A DNA stretch of 64,000 nucleotides from positions 806,001-870,000 of the forward strand of contig NZ_CP040932.1 of the NCBI RefSeq assembly GCF_006351965.1, in the 5' to 3' direction. Both the position numbers and the translations under genes were made by a program. Origin of the DNA: Oceanicola sp. D3. GTDB taxonomy: Bacteria; Pseudomonadota; Alphaproteobacteria; Rhodobacterales; Rhodobacteraceae. The notes under the pieces were generated by a model. The model was not told the DNA's origin and made no database searches. It worked only from the letters and a program-made list of their open reading frames with translations. Positions 16,081 through 25,012 of the stretch are shown here, in pieces (position 1 is the first letter of the stretch; each line of letters starts with the position of its first letter).

Positions 16081-16109
16081 TGTGCATAGGATGTGCATGG
16101 GTTGTGCAT
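16081..16109 (-). promoter_or_regulatory. Heptamer iteron array A: three ATGCACA units at 11-bp period
   Basis: TGTGCAT occurs at 16081-16087, 16092-16098 and 16103-16109, that is, ATGCACA three times on the minus strand in the direction of the alcohol dehydrogenase gene, with 4-bp spacers. The 7+4 layout on one helical turn is typical of OmpR/PhoB-family response-regulator sites. An equivalent array lies at 38323-38351 in the same orientation relative to its downstream gene. The binding protein is unknown. Confidence 0.7.
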
Positions 16110-16177
16110 GTGCGCTTTCCCGCACACCCCGTCTCAACACGGTTAATTTCCCGCCCATCCATACATTTCTGAATAGG

Positions 16178-17368
16178 TCAGTCGTCAAAGCGCAAATGCG
16201 CCATGATCTGCCCATGGTCAGACGCCAGTTTGTTGTAGGGGGCCTCCGGGTGCGAGCCGTCGGTCAGGTGGTCATTGAGGACGCTGAAATAGTCCATGCT
16301 TCCAATGGCTTGTTCGAAGTCCGGGTGGAAGTGGCGGGAGAGCAGGATCTGGTCGATGCTCTCATAAACCCCGCCAAAAGCCGCCGTGTAAACCATGTCG
16401 CGCAGGCTCTTACGCACAAACAGCTTTTCCGCCGAATGCAGCCGCGTCGAGTCTACGCTTTCTGTAATTTGTGCATTTTCTTCAACGCTATAGCGGTCCC
16501 CTTGGTGCTTGGCATCATGCCGCCGCATCCAAGCATAATTCTTGAAGGGGGCCTCTCCGGTGATGATCTCGCTGCTCACCGCATGCTCGCCATCGTTCAG
16601 ATCGCCTAACACGATGACAGGATTGCCTCTTTCCAGTTCCGCCACCACCTCGCGCCGCAGCACCCAAGCCTCCGCCATCCGCCTCAGCGCCGAGCGAAGC
16701 GAGCCCATCGCCCGGCCCACGGCGTCATAGTCCAACAGGTTGGCTTCATTGGCAAATTCCGCCCCCTCAGGGGTGATGAACTCGCCCAGCTTGCTCTTCA
16801 GGTGGCAGTTGAAGACCGTCACCACATGCGCGCCCACCGGCACTTTCACCTTCAAAATGGGTCGCGAAATCCGCTTCAGCTTAAAGCTCCCCGAGCCCTC
16901 GCCGCCAAGGTCGCGCAGCGGAATTTCAAGAGGTTTATCAAGCACCTGGATCACCTTCGGCGCCCCGACAAACCCATTGCGCGATAGCACCGCAAGCCCC
17001 GGCCTGCGCTCTCCCGGCGCGCCGTCCTGCGCATTGGGCGCAAAGGCCAGCGCAGCATCGCCATAGGGCTCATAGGCCAGTTTCCGAAAGATCGCCTTAC
17101 GGTGATAGGGCTTGCCCTTGTCCGGCACCGATACCGCGTTGGAGGCCTCGCCCATCCGATCCGCCTGCGCAACCACATCGCGCAGCGCCTCCTCCTCGAA
17201 AATCTCTTGAAAACCAATGAGATCAGCGTTGAGCGAGGCCACCTGATCGGCCAGCCAATTGGCCTTCCACGCGTATTCCTCGGGCGTGTATTTCTCGAAG
17301 CGGTAATACTCTTTCTCCGCCCCGATAAGGTTTTTCACGTTGAAGCTCGCCACCGTCCAATCGGTCAT
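16178..17368 (-). CDS. Endonuclease/exonuclease/phosphatase family protein (cytoplasmic)
   Basis: The 396-residue product has the DNase I-like superfamily motifs ASFNVKNL, LIGFQEI, FNCHLKS, VLGDLND and SDHGQI, with catalytic Asn, Glu, Asp-Asn and Asp-His. There is no signal peptide, which sets it apart from the paralogue at 11886. The protein is longer than exonuclease III and lacks its DNA-specific features that can be recognised by eye. It overlaps the PLP dehydratase gene by 4 bp, indicating a shared transcript. Confidence 0.85.
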   Translation of the reverse strand: MTDWTVASFNVKNLIGAEKEYYRFEKYTPEEYAWKANWLADQVASLNADLIGFQEIFEEEALRDVVAQADRMGEASNAVSVPDKGKPYHRKAIFRKLAYEPYGDAALAFAPNAQDGAPGERRPGLAVLSRNGFVGAPKVIQVLDKPLEIPLRDLGGEGSGSFKLKRISRPILKVKVPVGAHVVTVFNCHLKSKLGEFITPEGAEFANEANLLDYDAVGRAMGSLRSALRRMAEAWVLRREVVAELERGNPVIVLGDLNDGEHAVSSEIITGEAPFKNYAWMRRHDAKHQGDRYSVEENAQITESVDSTRLHSAEKLFVRKSLRDMVYTAAFGGVYESIDQILLSRHFHPDFEQAIGSMDYFSVLNDHLTDGSHPEAPYNKLASDHGQIMAHLRFDD

Positions 17369-18354
17369 GCCGCATCTCCGTAAGTGTCTATTGCCTTTGC
17401 AAAAATCCGCGCGTCCACATTGCCGCCGCTGACCACCACCACCACATCTTCGCCGGTGATGTCATCGCCGCGAAACAGAGCCGATGCCAGCGCCACGGCC
17501 CCGCCGGGCTCCACTACGATCTTCAGCCGCAAGAAGGCCAGCGCCATTGCGCGAAGCGCCTCCGCGTCACTCACCGCCATGCCCGGCCCGCAGAGCCGTT
17601 TCATGATCGGAAAGGTCAGCTCGCCCGGTCGCGGCGTCACGATCGCATCGCAGATTGATCCGCTAAGTGCTTCGTTGCTTTGGATATTTCCGGCAGCCAG
17701 CGAGCGGGCGACGTCGTCAAACCCCTCCGGCTCTGCCGTGCGCACTCGAAAGCTCGGCGCGGCCTCTTCCAACGCCAGCGCAATGCCCGAGGTAAGCCCA
17801 CCGCCGCCGCAGCACACGAGCACCTCGCCGCCGTCCACTTCCACCTCGGCGGTCTGGCGGGCAATTTCCAGCCCGCAGGTGCCTTGCCCTGCAATCACCT
17901 GAGGCTCGTCATAGGGGCGGATCAGCGTCAGCCCCCGCGCCTCGGCCAGTTTGGCGCCAATCTCCTCGCGGCTTTCCGTGGCGCGGTCGTAATGCACAAC
18001 CTGCGCGCCATAAGCCTTTGTGTTGGCGACCTTTATCGCCGGGGCATCCCGCGGCATCACGATCACGGCCTCTCGCCCATGCGCCCTTGCTGCCGCCGCC
18101 ACGCCCTGCGCATGGTTGCCCGAGGAATAGGCCAGCACGCCGCCATCGCCCTCCAAGGCCGACACGGCCGACCAGCCCCCACGAAACTTGAAGCTGCCGG
18201 TCACTTGAAGGCACTCCGCCTTTACCCAAACACGCCGGCCCGCGATTTCGTCAAGGAACGGAGAGTTGAGCAGCGGCGTCACCCGCGCATGCCCGCGCAA
18301 CCTTTCGGCGGCGGCCTCTATCATCTCGAAATTCAACGGATTTTCTCCAGCCAC
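17365..18354 (-). CDS. Threonine/serine dehydratase family PLP enzyme
   Basis: The 329-residue product is a fold-type II PLP enzyme without an ACT domain, like catabolic threonine dehydratase, serine racemase or threo-3-hydroxyaspartate ammonia-lyase. The Schiff-base lysine is in SFKFRGG, the phosphate-binding loop is CCGGGGLTSG, and SSGNHAQGVA binds substrate. It is a member of a tight minus-strand run: it overlaps the downstream nuclease-fold gene by 4 bp and the upstream hydrolase gene by 22 bp. Substrate preference cannot be decided from sequence alone. Confidence 0.87.
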   Translation of the reverse strand: MAGENPLNFEMIEAAAERLRGHARVTPLLNSPFLDEIAGRRVWVKAECLQVTGSFKFRGGWSAVSALEGDGGVLAYSSGNHAQGVAAAARAHGREAVIVMPRDAPAIKVANTKAYGAQVVHYDRATESREEIGAKLAEARGLTLIRPYDEPQVIAGQGTCGLEIARQTAEVEVDGGEVLVCCGGGGLTSGIALALEEAAPSFRVRTAEPEGFDDVARSLAAGNIQSNEALSGSICDAIVTPRPGELTFPIMKRLCGPGMAVSDAEALRAMALAFLRLKIVVEPGGAVALASALFRGDDITGEDVVVVVSGGNVDARIFAKAIDTYGDAA

Positions 18355-19154
18355 TGATCCAGCGCCTTCAGCGCCTCGGGCTCGTCGAGGAAGGGGATAT
18401 GCGCCCGGTCTGGCACTTCCGCATAAATCATATCCGGGTTCATCTCGCGCATCTTACCGGCGGCCTCGGGCGTCAGCAGATCAGAGTTCTCGCCCCGGAT
18501 CAGCGCCAGCGGCAGGCCCTTCAGCTTCTCGAAAAGCGGCCACGCCTCGGGGATATCCCCCTCGAACGCGGCCAGAAAAGACTTTCGTAGGGCGGGATCG
18601 TAATTGATTTTCAACCCTTCTGGCGTTTCATCGTAATGTTTCCGCGCCTCTTCCAGCCAACGCTCGGGCGGCACGTTAACGAAGCCGGGCATCGCGCCGG
18701 GCAGCGCAGCGGCCAGTTCAGCGTGGGTCTTTGCCGCCGGGTTGCGGCCTACGTAATCGAAGATCCGTTCCAGCCCGTCGCGGCTCAGGGCCGGGCCTAC
18801 ATCGTTGAGGCAGAGGCCCAGCACCTTGTCGCGCTGCATCGCCGCGAGCCCCATGCCGATCAGGCCGCCTCGCGATGTGCCCAGAATGGCCACTTGGGCC
18901 AGCCCGAGGTGGTCGAGCAGTTCAAGCTGGTCCTTCGCCTCCACCGGCACGGTGTAGGTTTCGGCGCCTGACCAGCCAGAGCCGCCGCGCCCGCGATAGT
19001 CGGGGCAGATCAGGCGGCAGCCGTTCAGATGCGGGGCGACATAGTCGAAGTCGCTGGCGTTGCGGGTCAGCCCGGCGAGGCAGAGCAGTGGCAGGCCCTT
19101 GCCTTCGTCGCGGTAATGAATGCGGGTGCCGTCAGAAGCGGTGAAGCTGGGCAT
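18333..19154 (-). CDS. Alpha/beta-fold hydrolase
   Basis: The 273-residue product has the alpha/beta hydrolase core: oxyanion segment LCLAGLTRN, YRGRGGSG, nucleophile elbow LGTSRGGLIG (Ser), acid residue in the ALIRGENSDLL segment, and histidine in DRAHIPFLDEP. The start at 19154 (MPSFTASDG) overlaps the stop of the dehalogenase gene as TGATG; an in-frame extension to 19256 lies inside the dehalogenase and is rejected. The length and motifs suggest a small esterase or lactonase; the substrate is unknown. Confidence 0.87.
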   Translation of the reverse strand: MPSFTASDGTRIHYRDEGKGLPLLCLAGLTRNASDFDYVAPHLNGCRLICPDYRGRGGSGWSGAETYTVPVEAKDQLELLDHLGLAQVAILGTSRGGLIGMGLAAMQRDKVLGLCLNDVGPALSRDGLERIFDYVGRNPAAKTHAELAAALPGAMPGFVNVPPERWLEEARKHYDETPEGLKINYDPALRKSFLAAFEGDIPEAWPLFEKLKGLPLALIRGENSDLLTPEAAGKMREMNPDMIYAEVPDRAHIPFLDEPEALKALDQWLEKIR

Positions 19155-19840
19155 CAGAGCCTTCCTGCGAAGTCGGGTATGGGGGATAGGTCGGTCAACA
19201 CGTGAGCGGGGCGCCAAGGCATGCGGTCCATCGGCAACCCGGCGCGGTTGACCCATGCGGTCTGAAAGCCATAGCCCGCGGCGGCGGCGGCATCCCAGCC
19301 GTTGGACGACACGAAGAGCACATCCTGTGGGGCCACGTCGAGCGCGGTGCCTACCAAATCGTAAACCCGGCGATCCGGCTTGAACACGCCAACATCCTCG
19401 ACCGAAATCACATCATCCAACACCGCGCCGATCCCGGCAGAGGTGACGGCCCCCATCAGCATCTCGGGCGACCCGTTGGAGAGGATCGCCGTGGCAAAGC
19501 CCGCATCCTTCAATTGCTCAAGCATTCCGGGCACTTCCGGGTAGGCGGACAGTTCGAAATAAAGCGCCATCAACCGCTTGCGCAGCGCTTCGTCGGTGAG
19601 GTTTTGCTCGGCCATCGCATAGTCCAGCGCCTCGCCGGTCACCTGCCAAAAGTCGGCGTGCTCTCCTGTGATTGCGCGGAGCCAGCTATAGCCAAGCTGC
19701 TTCTCACGCCACGTTGCGGCGAGGGCCTGCCAGCAACGCGCCAGCGCCTCCCGGCCCGGTTCCGCGGCTGCTTCACGCGCGGCGGCGGACACGTCGAAAA
19801 GTGTGCCATAGGCGTCGAAAACACAGGCTTTGATTGTCAT
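19154..19840 (-). CDS. Haloacid dehalogenase type II (HAD superfamily)
   Basis: The 228-residue product matches L-2-haloacid dehalogenases. Nucleophile Asp9 is in VFDAYGTLFD, followed by SNGSPEML, the lysine motif FKPDRRVYDL, and the subfamily-typical SSNGWDAAAAAGYGF. Expected reaction: hydrolysis of (S)-2-haloacids to (R)-2-hydroxyacids. Start 19840 is chosen over 19870 because the family N terminus MTIKACVFD begins there. It heads a minus-strand run with the hydrolase and dehydratase genes. Confidence 0.88.
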   Translation of the reverse strand: MTIKACVFDAYGTLFDVSAAAREAAAEPGREALARCWQALAATWREKQLGYSWLRAITGEHADFWQVTGEALDYAMAEQNLTDEALRKRLMALYFELSAYPEVPGMLEQLKDAGFATAILSNGSPEMLMGAVTSAGIGAVLDDVISVEDVGVFKPDRRVYDLVGTALDVAPQDVLFVSSNGWDAAAAAGYGFQTAWVNRAGLPMDRMPWRPAHVLTDLSPIPDFAGRL

Positions 19841-19936
19841 GCCGCCCCCTTTCTCGCGGCAGACTGGCACAGGGGCGTCCGGGGCGGAAGGGGCAGCAGT
19901 TGGCTGCTGGCAGGAATCGCCGCGAAGGCGCTCGCG

Positions 19937-20722
19937 TCAGAGCAGGTAGCGGTCAAGCAAGGCCCAGCCGCCCCAGAGGTGTGCGGCGGTCGTGAAGAGA
20001 TAGGCCGCCGCCGCCAGCGCGCCCTGCGTGCGGCTCATCGGGCGCTGGTATCGCGCCTCGTCATGTTCGCTGAAGAGCGATTGGGCCGAGATCAGCGCGA
20101 AGAAGAACAGCATCGTCGACTGCATCCACAGCGCCGTGGCGGCAAAGGCGGCGCTCATTGCCATGCCCACCACGCGGCCCAGCGGTGGCCAGAACGTTTG
20201 CGCGAGGATCTTCACGCAGCGTCCCCCGTCCAGCGGCCAGAACGGCAGCAGGTTGAAGAAGTTGAGCGCCCCAGTGACGATGGCAAAAACCCATGCAGCA
20301 TGGGCGATTTCCGGCGCCCGCCATGTGAAATATTCCGAGACGGCGAAGCCCAGTACCATCGGCGCAATGCAAATGCCCGGCCCCATCAGGGTGATGAAGA
20401 AGCTTTCGGCTTGGGTGTCGGGCAGCCGGTTTGAAATCGCCACGCCGCCCATAAGAGGCACAAGCCGAAACCGGGCGTCAGAGTGGCCTGCCACGCGGTA
20501 GGCCGCGACATGGCCAAACTCGTGCACCACGACCGAAAGCGTCAGAGCGATTCCGTAAAGCGGGCCGAGAAGCCACGCAGCCAGGCCAAAGGCGGCCAGA
20601 CCCAGCAGGATGCCGTTGGTATCCAGTGAATGCACCACCATCCCGCGCGGAGCCATGAGGCCGCCACGCAGCGAAAAGGCAGTAAATGCGCAAAGCGCCA
20701 CGGCGAGGAGCAAGAGTGTCAT
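19937..20722 (-). CDS. M50 family (site-2-protease-like) membrane metallopeptidase
   Basis: The 261-residue protein has about six hydrophobic segments. It carries the zinc motif HEFGH at residues 67-71 and a second-site motif LPFWPLDGG, which together define the M50/site-2 protease family. No PDZ or CBS domain is present. The substrate is unknown; relatives cleave transmembrane anti-sigma factors or process membrane proteins. It lies between the dehalogenase run and fabI on the minus strand. Confidence 0.82.
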   Translation of the reverse strand: MTLLLLAVALCAFTAFSLRGGLMAPRGMVVHSLDTNGILLGLAAFGLAAWLLGPLYGIALTLSVVVHEFGHVAAYRVAGHSDARFRLVPLMGGVAISNRLPDTQAESFFITLMGPGICIAPMVLGFAVSEYFTWRAPEIAHAAWVFAIVTGALNFFNLLPFWPLDGGRCVKILAQTFWPPLGRVVGMAMSAAFAATALWMQSTMLFFFALISAQSLFSEHDEARYQRPMSRTQGALAAAAYLFTTAAHLWGGWALLDRYLL

Positions 20723-20776
20723 GCGCTCCGTATCGTCATGAAATCAGGCCTGAATTTGGCGCAAGAAGGGAAAAGG

Positions 20777-21565
20777 CTAGAGGTTGTCCGGCTGCGGCAT
20801 GGACAACACATGAAAGCCCCCATCCACCCGCACGATCTCACCCGTGGTGCAGGCCCCGTAGTCGGAGGCAAGGTAAACCGCCGTGCCGCCCACAGCATCA
20901 AGCGTTGCGTTTTCACGCAGCGGCGCGTTGGCCCCGGTAAAGCGGAAGGTCTTGCGTGCCCCGCCAATCGCCGCCCCTGCGAGCGTTTTCATCGGGCCGG
21001 GCGAAATGGCGTTCACCCGAATGCCATCGGGGCCAAGATCGTTGGCAAGGTAGCGCACCGAACTTTCCAGCGCGGCCTTGGCCACGCCCATCACGTTGTA
21101 ATAGGGCGTCACGCGGTTGGAGCCCTGATAGGTCAGGGTCAGCAGCGTGCCCCCTTTGTTCATCAGCGGTGCAGCCCGGCGCGCGACGTCGATGAAGGAA
21201 AAGCAGGAGATGGTCATCGAGTTGCGAAAGTTGTCGCGCGTGGTGTTGATGAACCGTCCGGTCAGCTCGTTCTTGTCCGAGTAGGCAATGGCATGCACCA
21301 CAAAATCGAGCTCACCCCAGCGGTCGCCGATCTTGCCAAATGCGGCATCCATGCTCTCATCGTTCATCACGTCAACATCGAGCAGAAAATCGGAGCCGAG
21401 GCTCTCTGCCAGCGGTGCCACCCGCTTGCCAAACGCCTCGCCCTGATAGCTGAACGCCAGTTCGGCGCCCTCGGCGGCCATGGCCTTCGCGATGCCCCAG
21501 GCAATCGAGCGGTCGTTCGCCACCCCCATGATGAGGCCACGCTTGCCTCGCATCAATTCAGCCAT
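20777..21565 (-). CDS. fabI: Enoyl-[acyl-carrier-protein] reductase (NADH), FabI
   Basis: FabI performs the last reduction of each fatty-acid elongation cycle. The 262-residue product has the FabI-type nucleotide-binding motif GVANDRSIAWGIA and the catalytic Tyr-x6-Lys in YNVMGVAK. It follows fabB by 5 bp on the minus strand, so fabA-fabB-fabI form one operon. This order, divergent from irr, is common in Rhodobacterales. Confidence 0.95.
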   Translation of the reverse strand: MAELMRGKRGLIMGVANDRSIAWGIAKAMAAEGAELAFSYQGEAFGKRVAPLAESLGSDFLLDVDVMNDESMDAAFGKIGDRWGELDFVVHAIAYSDKNELTGRFINTTRDNFRNSMTISCFSFIDVARRAAPLMNKGGTLLTLTYQGSNRVTPYYNVMGVAKAALESSVRYLANDLGPDGIRVNAISPGPMKTLAGAAIGGARKTFRFTGANAPLRENATLDAVGGTAVYLASDYGACTTGEIVRVDGGFHVLSMPQPDNL

Positions 21566-21570
21566 CGTGT

Positions 21571-22797
21571 TTATCCGTGATACTTGCTCAAAATCAGAGA
21601 TCCGTTGGTGCCGCCAAAGCCGAAGCTGTTGGAAAGGACCGAGTCGAGATCAACGTCAAATTGCGTTTCTGTAACGATCTCGCCGGGGTTCAGGCCCGGG
21701 TCGAGCTCGGTGATGTTGGCCGAAGCCTGGATGAAGCGGTTTTCCATCATCAAGATGGAGTATATGATTTCGAGCACGCCAGTTGCGCCTTGGCTATGGC
21801 CCGCGAGCGACTTGGAAGAGGAGATCGGCGGGGTGCTTCCTTCGCCAAACACCCGGCGGATGGCCTCGACTTCCAACACATCGCCCACCGGCGTCGCGGT
21901 GCCGTGTGCGTTGATGTAATCCACTTTGTGATCGCCGATGGTCGAGAGCGCCAGCTTCATCGCCCGTTCGCCACCCTCGCCGGAGGGCGCAACCATATCG
22001 GCACCATCGGAGGTGGCACCGTAGCCGGTGACTTCGGCGTAAATCTTTGCACCGCGCGCCTTGGCGTGCTCCAGCTCTTCCACCACCACAACGCCGCCGC
22101 CGCCAGAGATGACAAAGCCGTCGCGGGTGGCGTCATAGGGGCGGGAGGCCTTGGTGGGGGTGTCGTTGTACTTGCTGCTCATCGCGCCCATCGCGTCGAA
22201 CAGGCAGGAGAGCGTCCAATCCACCTCTTCGCCGCCGCCGGCAAAGACCACATCCTGCTTGCCCATCTGGATCTGCTCCACCGCGTTGCCCACGCAATGC
22301 AGCGAGGTCGAACAGGCCGAGGTGATCGAGTAGTTGATGCCCTTGATCTGGAAGGGGGTGGCAAGGCAGGCCGAGTTGGTGGAACTCATGCAGCGCGTCA
22401 CCATGAAGGGGCCCATCCGCTTGGGAGAGCCCTTGTCCTTCACGATGTTATGCGCGGTGAAGAAGTTGGAGGTCGAAGGCCCGCCGGAGCCCATGATCAA
22501 CCCGGTGCGCACATTGGACACATCGGATTGCTCAAGCCCGCTGTCCTTCACCGCCTGATCCATGGCGATGAAGTTATAGGCCGCGCCCATGCCCATGAAG
22601 CGCAGGTTGCGTTTGTCGATGTGCTCGGCAACGTCGATGTCGGGCTTGCCGTGAATGCAGGAGCGGAAGCCGTTTTCAACGTATTCCGGCGCGGCGGTAA
22701 TGCCCGAGCGCCCGGTCTTCAGGCTCTCGGTAACCTCTTCGGCGGTGATCCCGATGGGAGAGACGATCCCGATCCCGGTGATGACGACGCGACGCAT
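21571..22797 (-). CDS. fabB: 3-oxoacyl-[acyl-carrier-protein] synthase I, FabB
   Basis: FabB elongates acyl-ACP and is needed for unsaturated fatty acids in the FabA pathway. The 408-residue product has the catalytic cysteine in [12 protein letters not shown], histidines in [11 protein letters not shown] and [12 protein letters not shown], and the terminal [10 protein letters not shown]. It lies between fabA (30-bp gap) and fabI (5-bp gap). Confidence 0.95.
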   Translation of the reverse strand: MRRVVITGIGIVSPIGITAEEVTESLKTGRSGITAAPEYVENGFRSCIHGKPDIDVAEHIDKRNLRFMGMGAAYNFIAMDQAVKDSGLEQSDVSNVRTGLIMGSGGPSTSNFFTAHNIVKDKGSPKRMGPFMVTRCMSSTNSACLATPFQIKGINYSITSACSTSLHCVGNAVEQIQMGKQDVVFAGGGEEVDWTLSCLFDAMGAMSSKYNDTPTKASRPYDATRDGFVISGGGGVVVVEELEHAKARGAKIYAEVTGYGATSDGADMVAPSGEGGERAMKLALSTIGDHKVDYINAHGTATPVGDVLEVEAIRRVFGEGSTPPISSSKSLAGHSQGATGVLEIIYSILMMENRFIQASANITELDPGLNPGEIVTETQFDVDLDSVLSNSFGFGGTNGSLILSKYHG

Positions 22798-22827
22798 GTA
22801 ACCTCGTATTCTGGGGTGTGCCCGTTG

Positions 22828-23337
22828 TTATTCGTCCTGGAACAGCCCGACCTTCATGCCCTCGGCGGTGAAGACGTGCTTTCCGTCAGCGAATATCTTG
22901 CCGTTGGCGATGCCGAGTTTCAACTTCCGGTCCATGACGCGGGTGAAATCAACGTGATAGACGATCTGGTTATTGGCCGGTGTGATCATGTCGGTGAACT
23001 TCACCTCGCCCACACCCAGCGCCCGGCCCCGGCCCAGCATCCCGCGCCAGCCAAGGTTGAAGCCGGTCAGCTGCCACAGGCCATCAAGGCCAAGGCAGCC
23101 GGGCATCACCGGATCGCCCGGGAAGTGGCAGGAGAAGAACCAGAGGTCAGGGTTGATGTCGAATTCGGCCACCACGTGGCCCTTGCCGTGCTCGCCGCCA
23201 TCGGCCGAGATCTCGGTGATCCGGTCCATCATCAGCATCGGCGGCTCGGGAAGTTGCGGATTGCCCGGCCCGAACAGCTCGCCGCGGGCGCATTTCAGCA
23301 GCCCTTCCTTGTCGAATGTGTTCGGATGGTTCGCCAT
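22828..23337 (-). CDS. fabA: 3-hydroxydecanoyl-[acyl-carrier-protein] dehydratase/isomerase, FabA
   Basis: FabA dehydrates 3-hydroxyacyl-ACP and isomerises the C10 product to start unsaturated fatty-acid synthesis. The 169-residue hot-dog-fold protein has the catalytic histidine in [11 protein letters not shown] and the aspartate in [10 protein letters not shown]. It heads the fabABI operon. The 166-bp gap to the divergent irr gene probably holds promoters for both and could be an Irr target. Confidence 0.95.
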   Translation of the reverse strand: MANHPNTFDKEGLLKCARGELFGPGNPQLPEPPMLMMDRITEISADGGEHGKGHVVAEFDINPDLWFFSCHFPGDPVMPGCLGLDGLWQLTGFNLGWRGMLGRGRALGVGEVKFTDMITPANNQIVYHVDFTRVMDRKLKLGIANGKIFADGKHVFTAEGMKVGLFQDE

Positions 23338-23456
23338 TCGGCCCCGCCTCCCCGTTTTGTGGTACTATTGTTGCGCACCCCTCTACCACCCGGTCCCGCG
23401 CAGGCGCAATAGTGGTGGCGGCGCGACAGTGGAGCGCAGTCGTGGTCTATTTCCGT

Positions 23457-23486
23457 TTGAATTCGGGCAGGATGAACAGATATAAT
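23457..23486 (+). promoter_or_regulatory. Sigma-70-type promoter of irr
   Basis: TTGAAT at 23457-23462 and a perfect TATAAT at 23481-23486 with 18-bp spacing predict transcription start near 23493, only about 11 bases before the irr ATG. No convincing full Irr box is seen, but the -35 region (TTTGAATTC) is partly palindromic and could be an operator. An imperfect inverted repeat, ACTATTG at 23364 with GCGCAATAGT at 23404, lies on the fabA side. Confidence 0.6.
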
Positions 23487-23503
23487 AGATCGCAGGCAGG
23501 ACG

Positions 23504-23935
23504 ATGGAACCCAACCGAATGCAAAGCGAAGCGCACACGCGCGGATCAGAATGGCTTGAAGCAGGTGGCTTGCGCCCCACGCGCCAGCGCTTGGCCCTTG
23601 CCACTTTGCTGGTGGGGGATGGTTGCAACCGCCATGTCACCGCTGAAAGCCTGTTTGAAGCCTCACGTGCGGCGGGCGATCGGGTCTCTCTCGCCACGGT
23701 TTACAACACATTGCGCGCCTTCTGTGATGTGGGCCTGATGCAGGAAATCACCGTTGACGGTTCGAAGAGCTACTTCGACACCCGCACCGATGATCACCCG
23801 CATTTCTATTGGGAAGACAGCCAAAAGCTCACCGACGCCCCCACCGAGCAGCTGCGCCTCGCCTCCATTCCGGATGCGCCGGAGGGCACCGAGATTGCCA
23901 AAGTGGATGTGGTCATCCGCCTTCGCCGGGTCTGA
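23504..23935 (+). CDS. irr: Irr, Fur-family iron response regulator
   Basis: The 143-residue Fur-family protein has an N-terminal winged helix (LRPTRQRLALATLL, VSLATVYNTL) and a dimerisation domain with HPHFYWED in place of the classical Fur HHDH-type site, as in Irr proteins. In alphaproteobacteria Irr represses or activates iron and heme genes when iron is scarce and is controlled by heme. Coupling with divergent fabA-fabB is a recurrent Rhodobacterales arrangement. Confidence 0.9.
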   Translation: MEPNRMQSEAHTRGSEWLEAGGLRPTRQRLALATLLVGDGCNRHVTAESLFEASRAAGDRVSLATVYNTLRAFCDVGLMQEITVDGSKSYFDTRTDDHPHFYWEDSQKLTDAPTEQLRLASIPDAPEGTEIAKVDVVIRLRRV

Positions 23936-24020
23936 CGCGACTGTCGGGGCGGCACCCGGCTTAATGCCTGCTTAGCGCTTTGACTTCCTTCGCGATGTGA
24001 CGCGCCAGCGCGCAGTCAGA

Positions 24021-24926
24021 TCAAAACCACTGGCCCGGTTCCATCAGCCCCAGATCGAGCAATTGCTGACTGTGCCACTCGAACTTGGTGGAGTTGTGCC
24101 ACTTGAACGTGTCGATGTCATACCGGCTGCCGGGGTTGCGCTTGAGTGCCTTGGCGGTGCGGAACGAGCAGACAGTCGCCGTGAGATTATGGTGCCACGG
24201 GCAGGCATAGGTGTTGTATTCTTCGTCCGAAAACCTGTGTGTTGGCAACAGCTTGAGCCCGGGCTTGGCTCGGAATAGGGAAATGCGGTCAATCCGCCGG
24301 CGATCCTTGTCGACATGCTCCTCAAAGCGCCACCGCAGCCCGCCGAAGAAATCCAGCTGCCGCTCTTTGGGATAGTTGTGGTTGGCCGGGTCGGGGCGGG
24401 CGAGGGCGTAGTATCCCGACTTGTCGAGATGCGCGTTCTCAATCGAAACCGCATCCGGAAAGCGCTCCAGATCGTCGGCGTAGAGATCAACGACGTAGGT
24501 CAGCATCGCGTCGCGCCGTTCTTCGACGTGGAAGGCCAGCATCTCGCCCACGGTGCGGTTTTCGCAGAAGGGAAAGAAGAGATACTCGGCATTGTAGCAG
24601 TAATAGAGCCATTGCCCCGGAGCGGTTGCCGCGATGATGGGGTTGATGGCGTCGACGAGGGCGAAATCGGCGTGCATGTCGTAGCGCACGCGATGCACCT
24701 GGCTTTCGAGCGCCTCGGGCAAATCCAGTGCATCCGGGGCCAGCAGCACGATCTCGTGAAAGCCGGCCATCCGATGGTGGCGGATCGTGGTGGCCACCTC
24801 TTGCAGGTCTTCCACGCAGATCACCGCAATCGGCCCCTTCTTCAGCGCCGATTTCCCTTGATCGAGGAAGGTATTGAGAGAGCTGTATTTCATGTCACCG
24901 GCGGCCCATGCCCGAGTTTTTGCCAT
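24021..24926 (-). CDS. Putative glycosyltransferase family 2-like protein
   Basis: The 301-residue product resembles the GT2-like group with an N-terminal segment AVICVEDLQEVATTIRHHRMAGF, where a donor-binding strand and helix are expected, but I see no clean DxD motif in the usual place. The middle part (NAEYLFFPFCENRTVGEML, NYPKERQLDFFGG) is well conserved in appearance. Starts at 24926 or 24893 are both possible. It is divergent from miaB. Function is uncertain; polysaccharide or envelope glycosylation is the family guess. Confidence 0.6.
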   Translation of the reverse strand: MAKTRAWAAGDMKYSSLNTFLDQGKSALKKGPIAVICVEDLQEVATTIRHHRMAGFHEIVLLAPDALDLPEALESQVHRVRYDMHADFALVDAINPIIAATAPGQWLYYCYNAEYLFFPFCENRTVGEMLAFHVEERRDAMLTYVVDLYADDLERFPDAVSIENAHLDKSGYYALARPDPANHNYPKERQLDFFGGLRWRFEEHVDKDRRRIDRISLFRAKPGLKLLPTHRFSDEEYNTYACPWHHNLTATVCSFRTAKALKRNPGSRYDIDTFKWHNSTKFEWHSQQLLDLGLMEPGQWF

Positions 24927-25012
24927 TTGTGGGTTAATGAAGCCTCAAGCGCAACCGTTGCGGGGGCGCTGGCCATCCGCTAGACACCGCCCGACCCCTC
25001 CAGGAATGCGTG

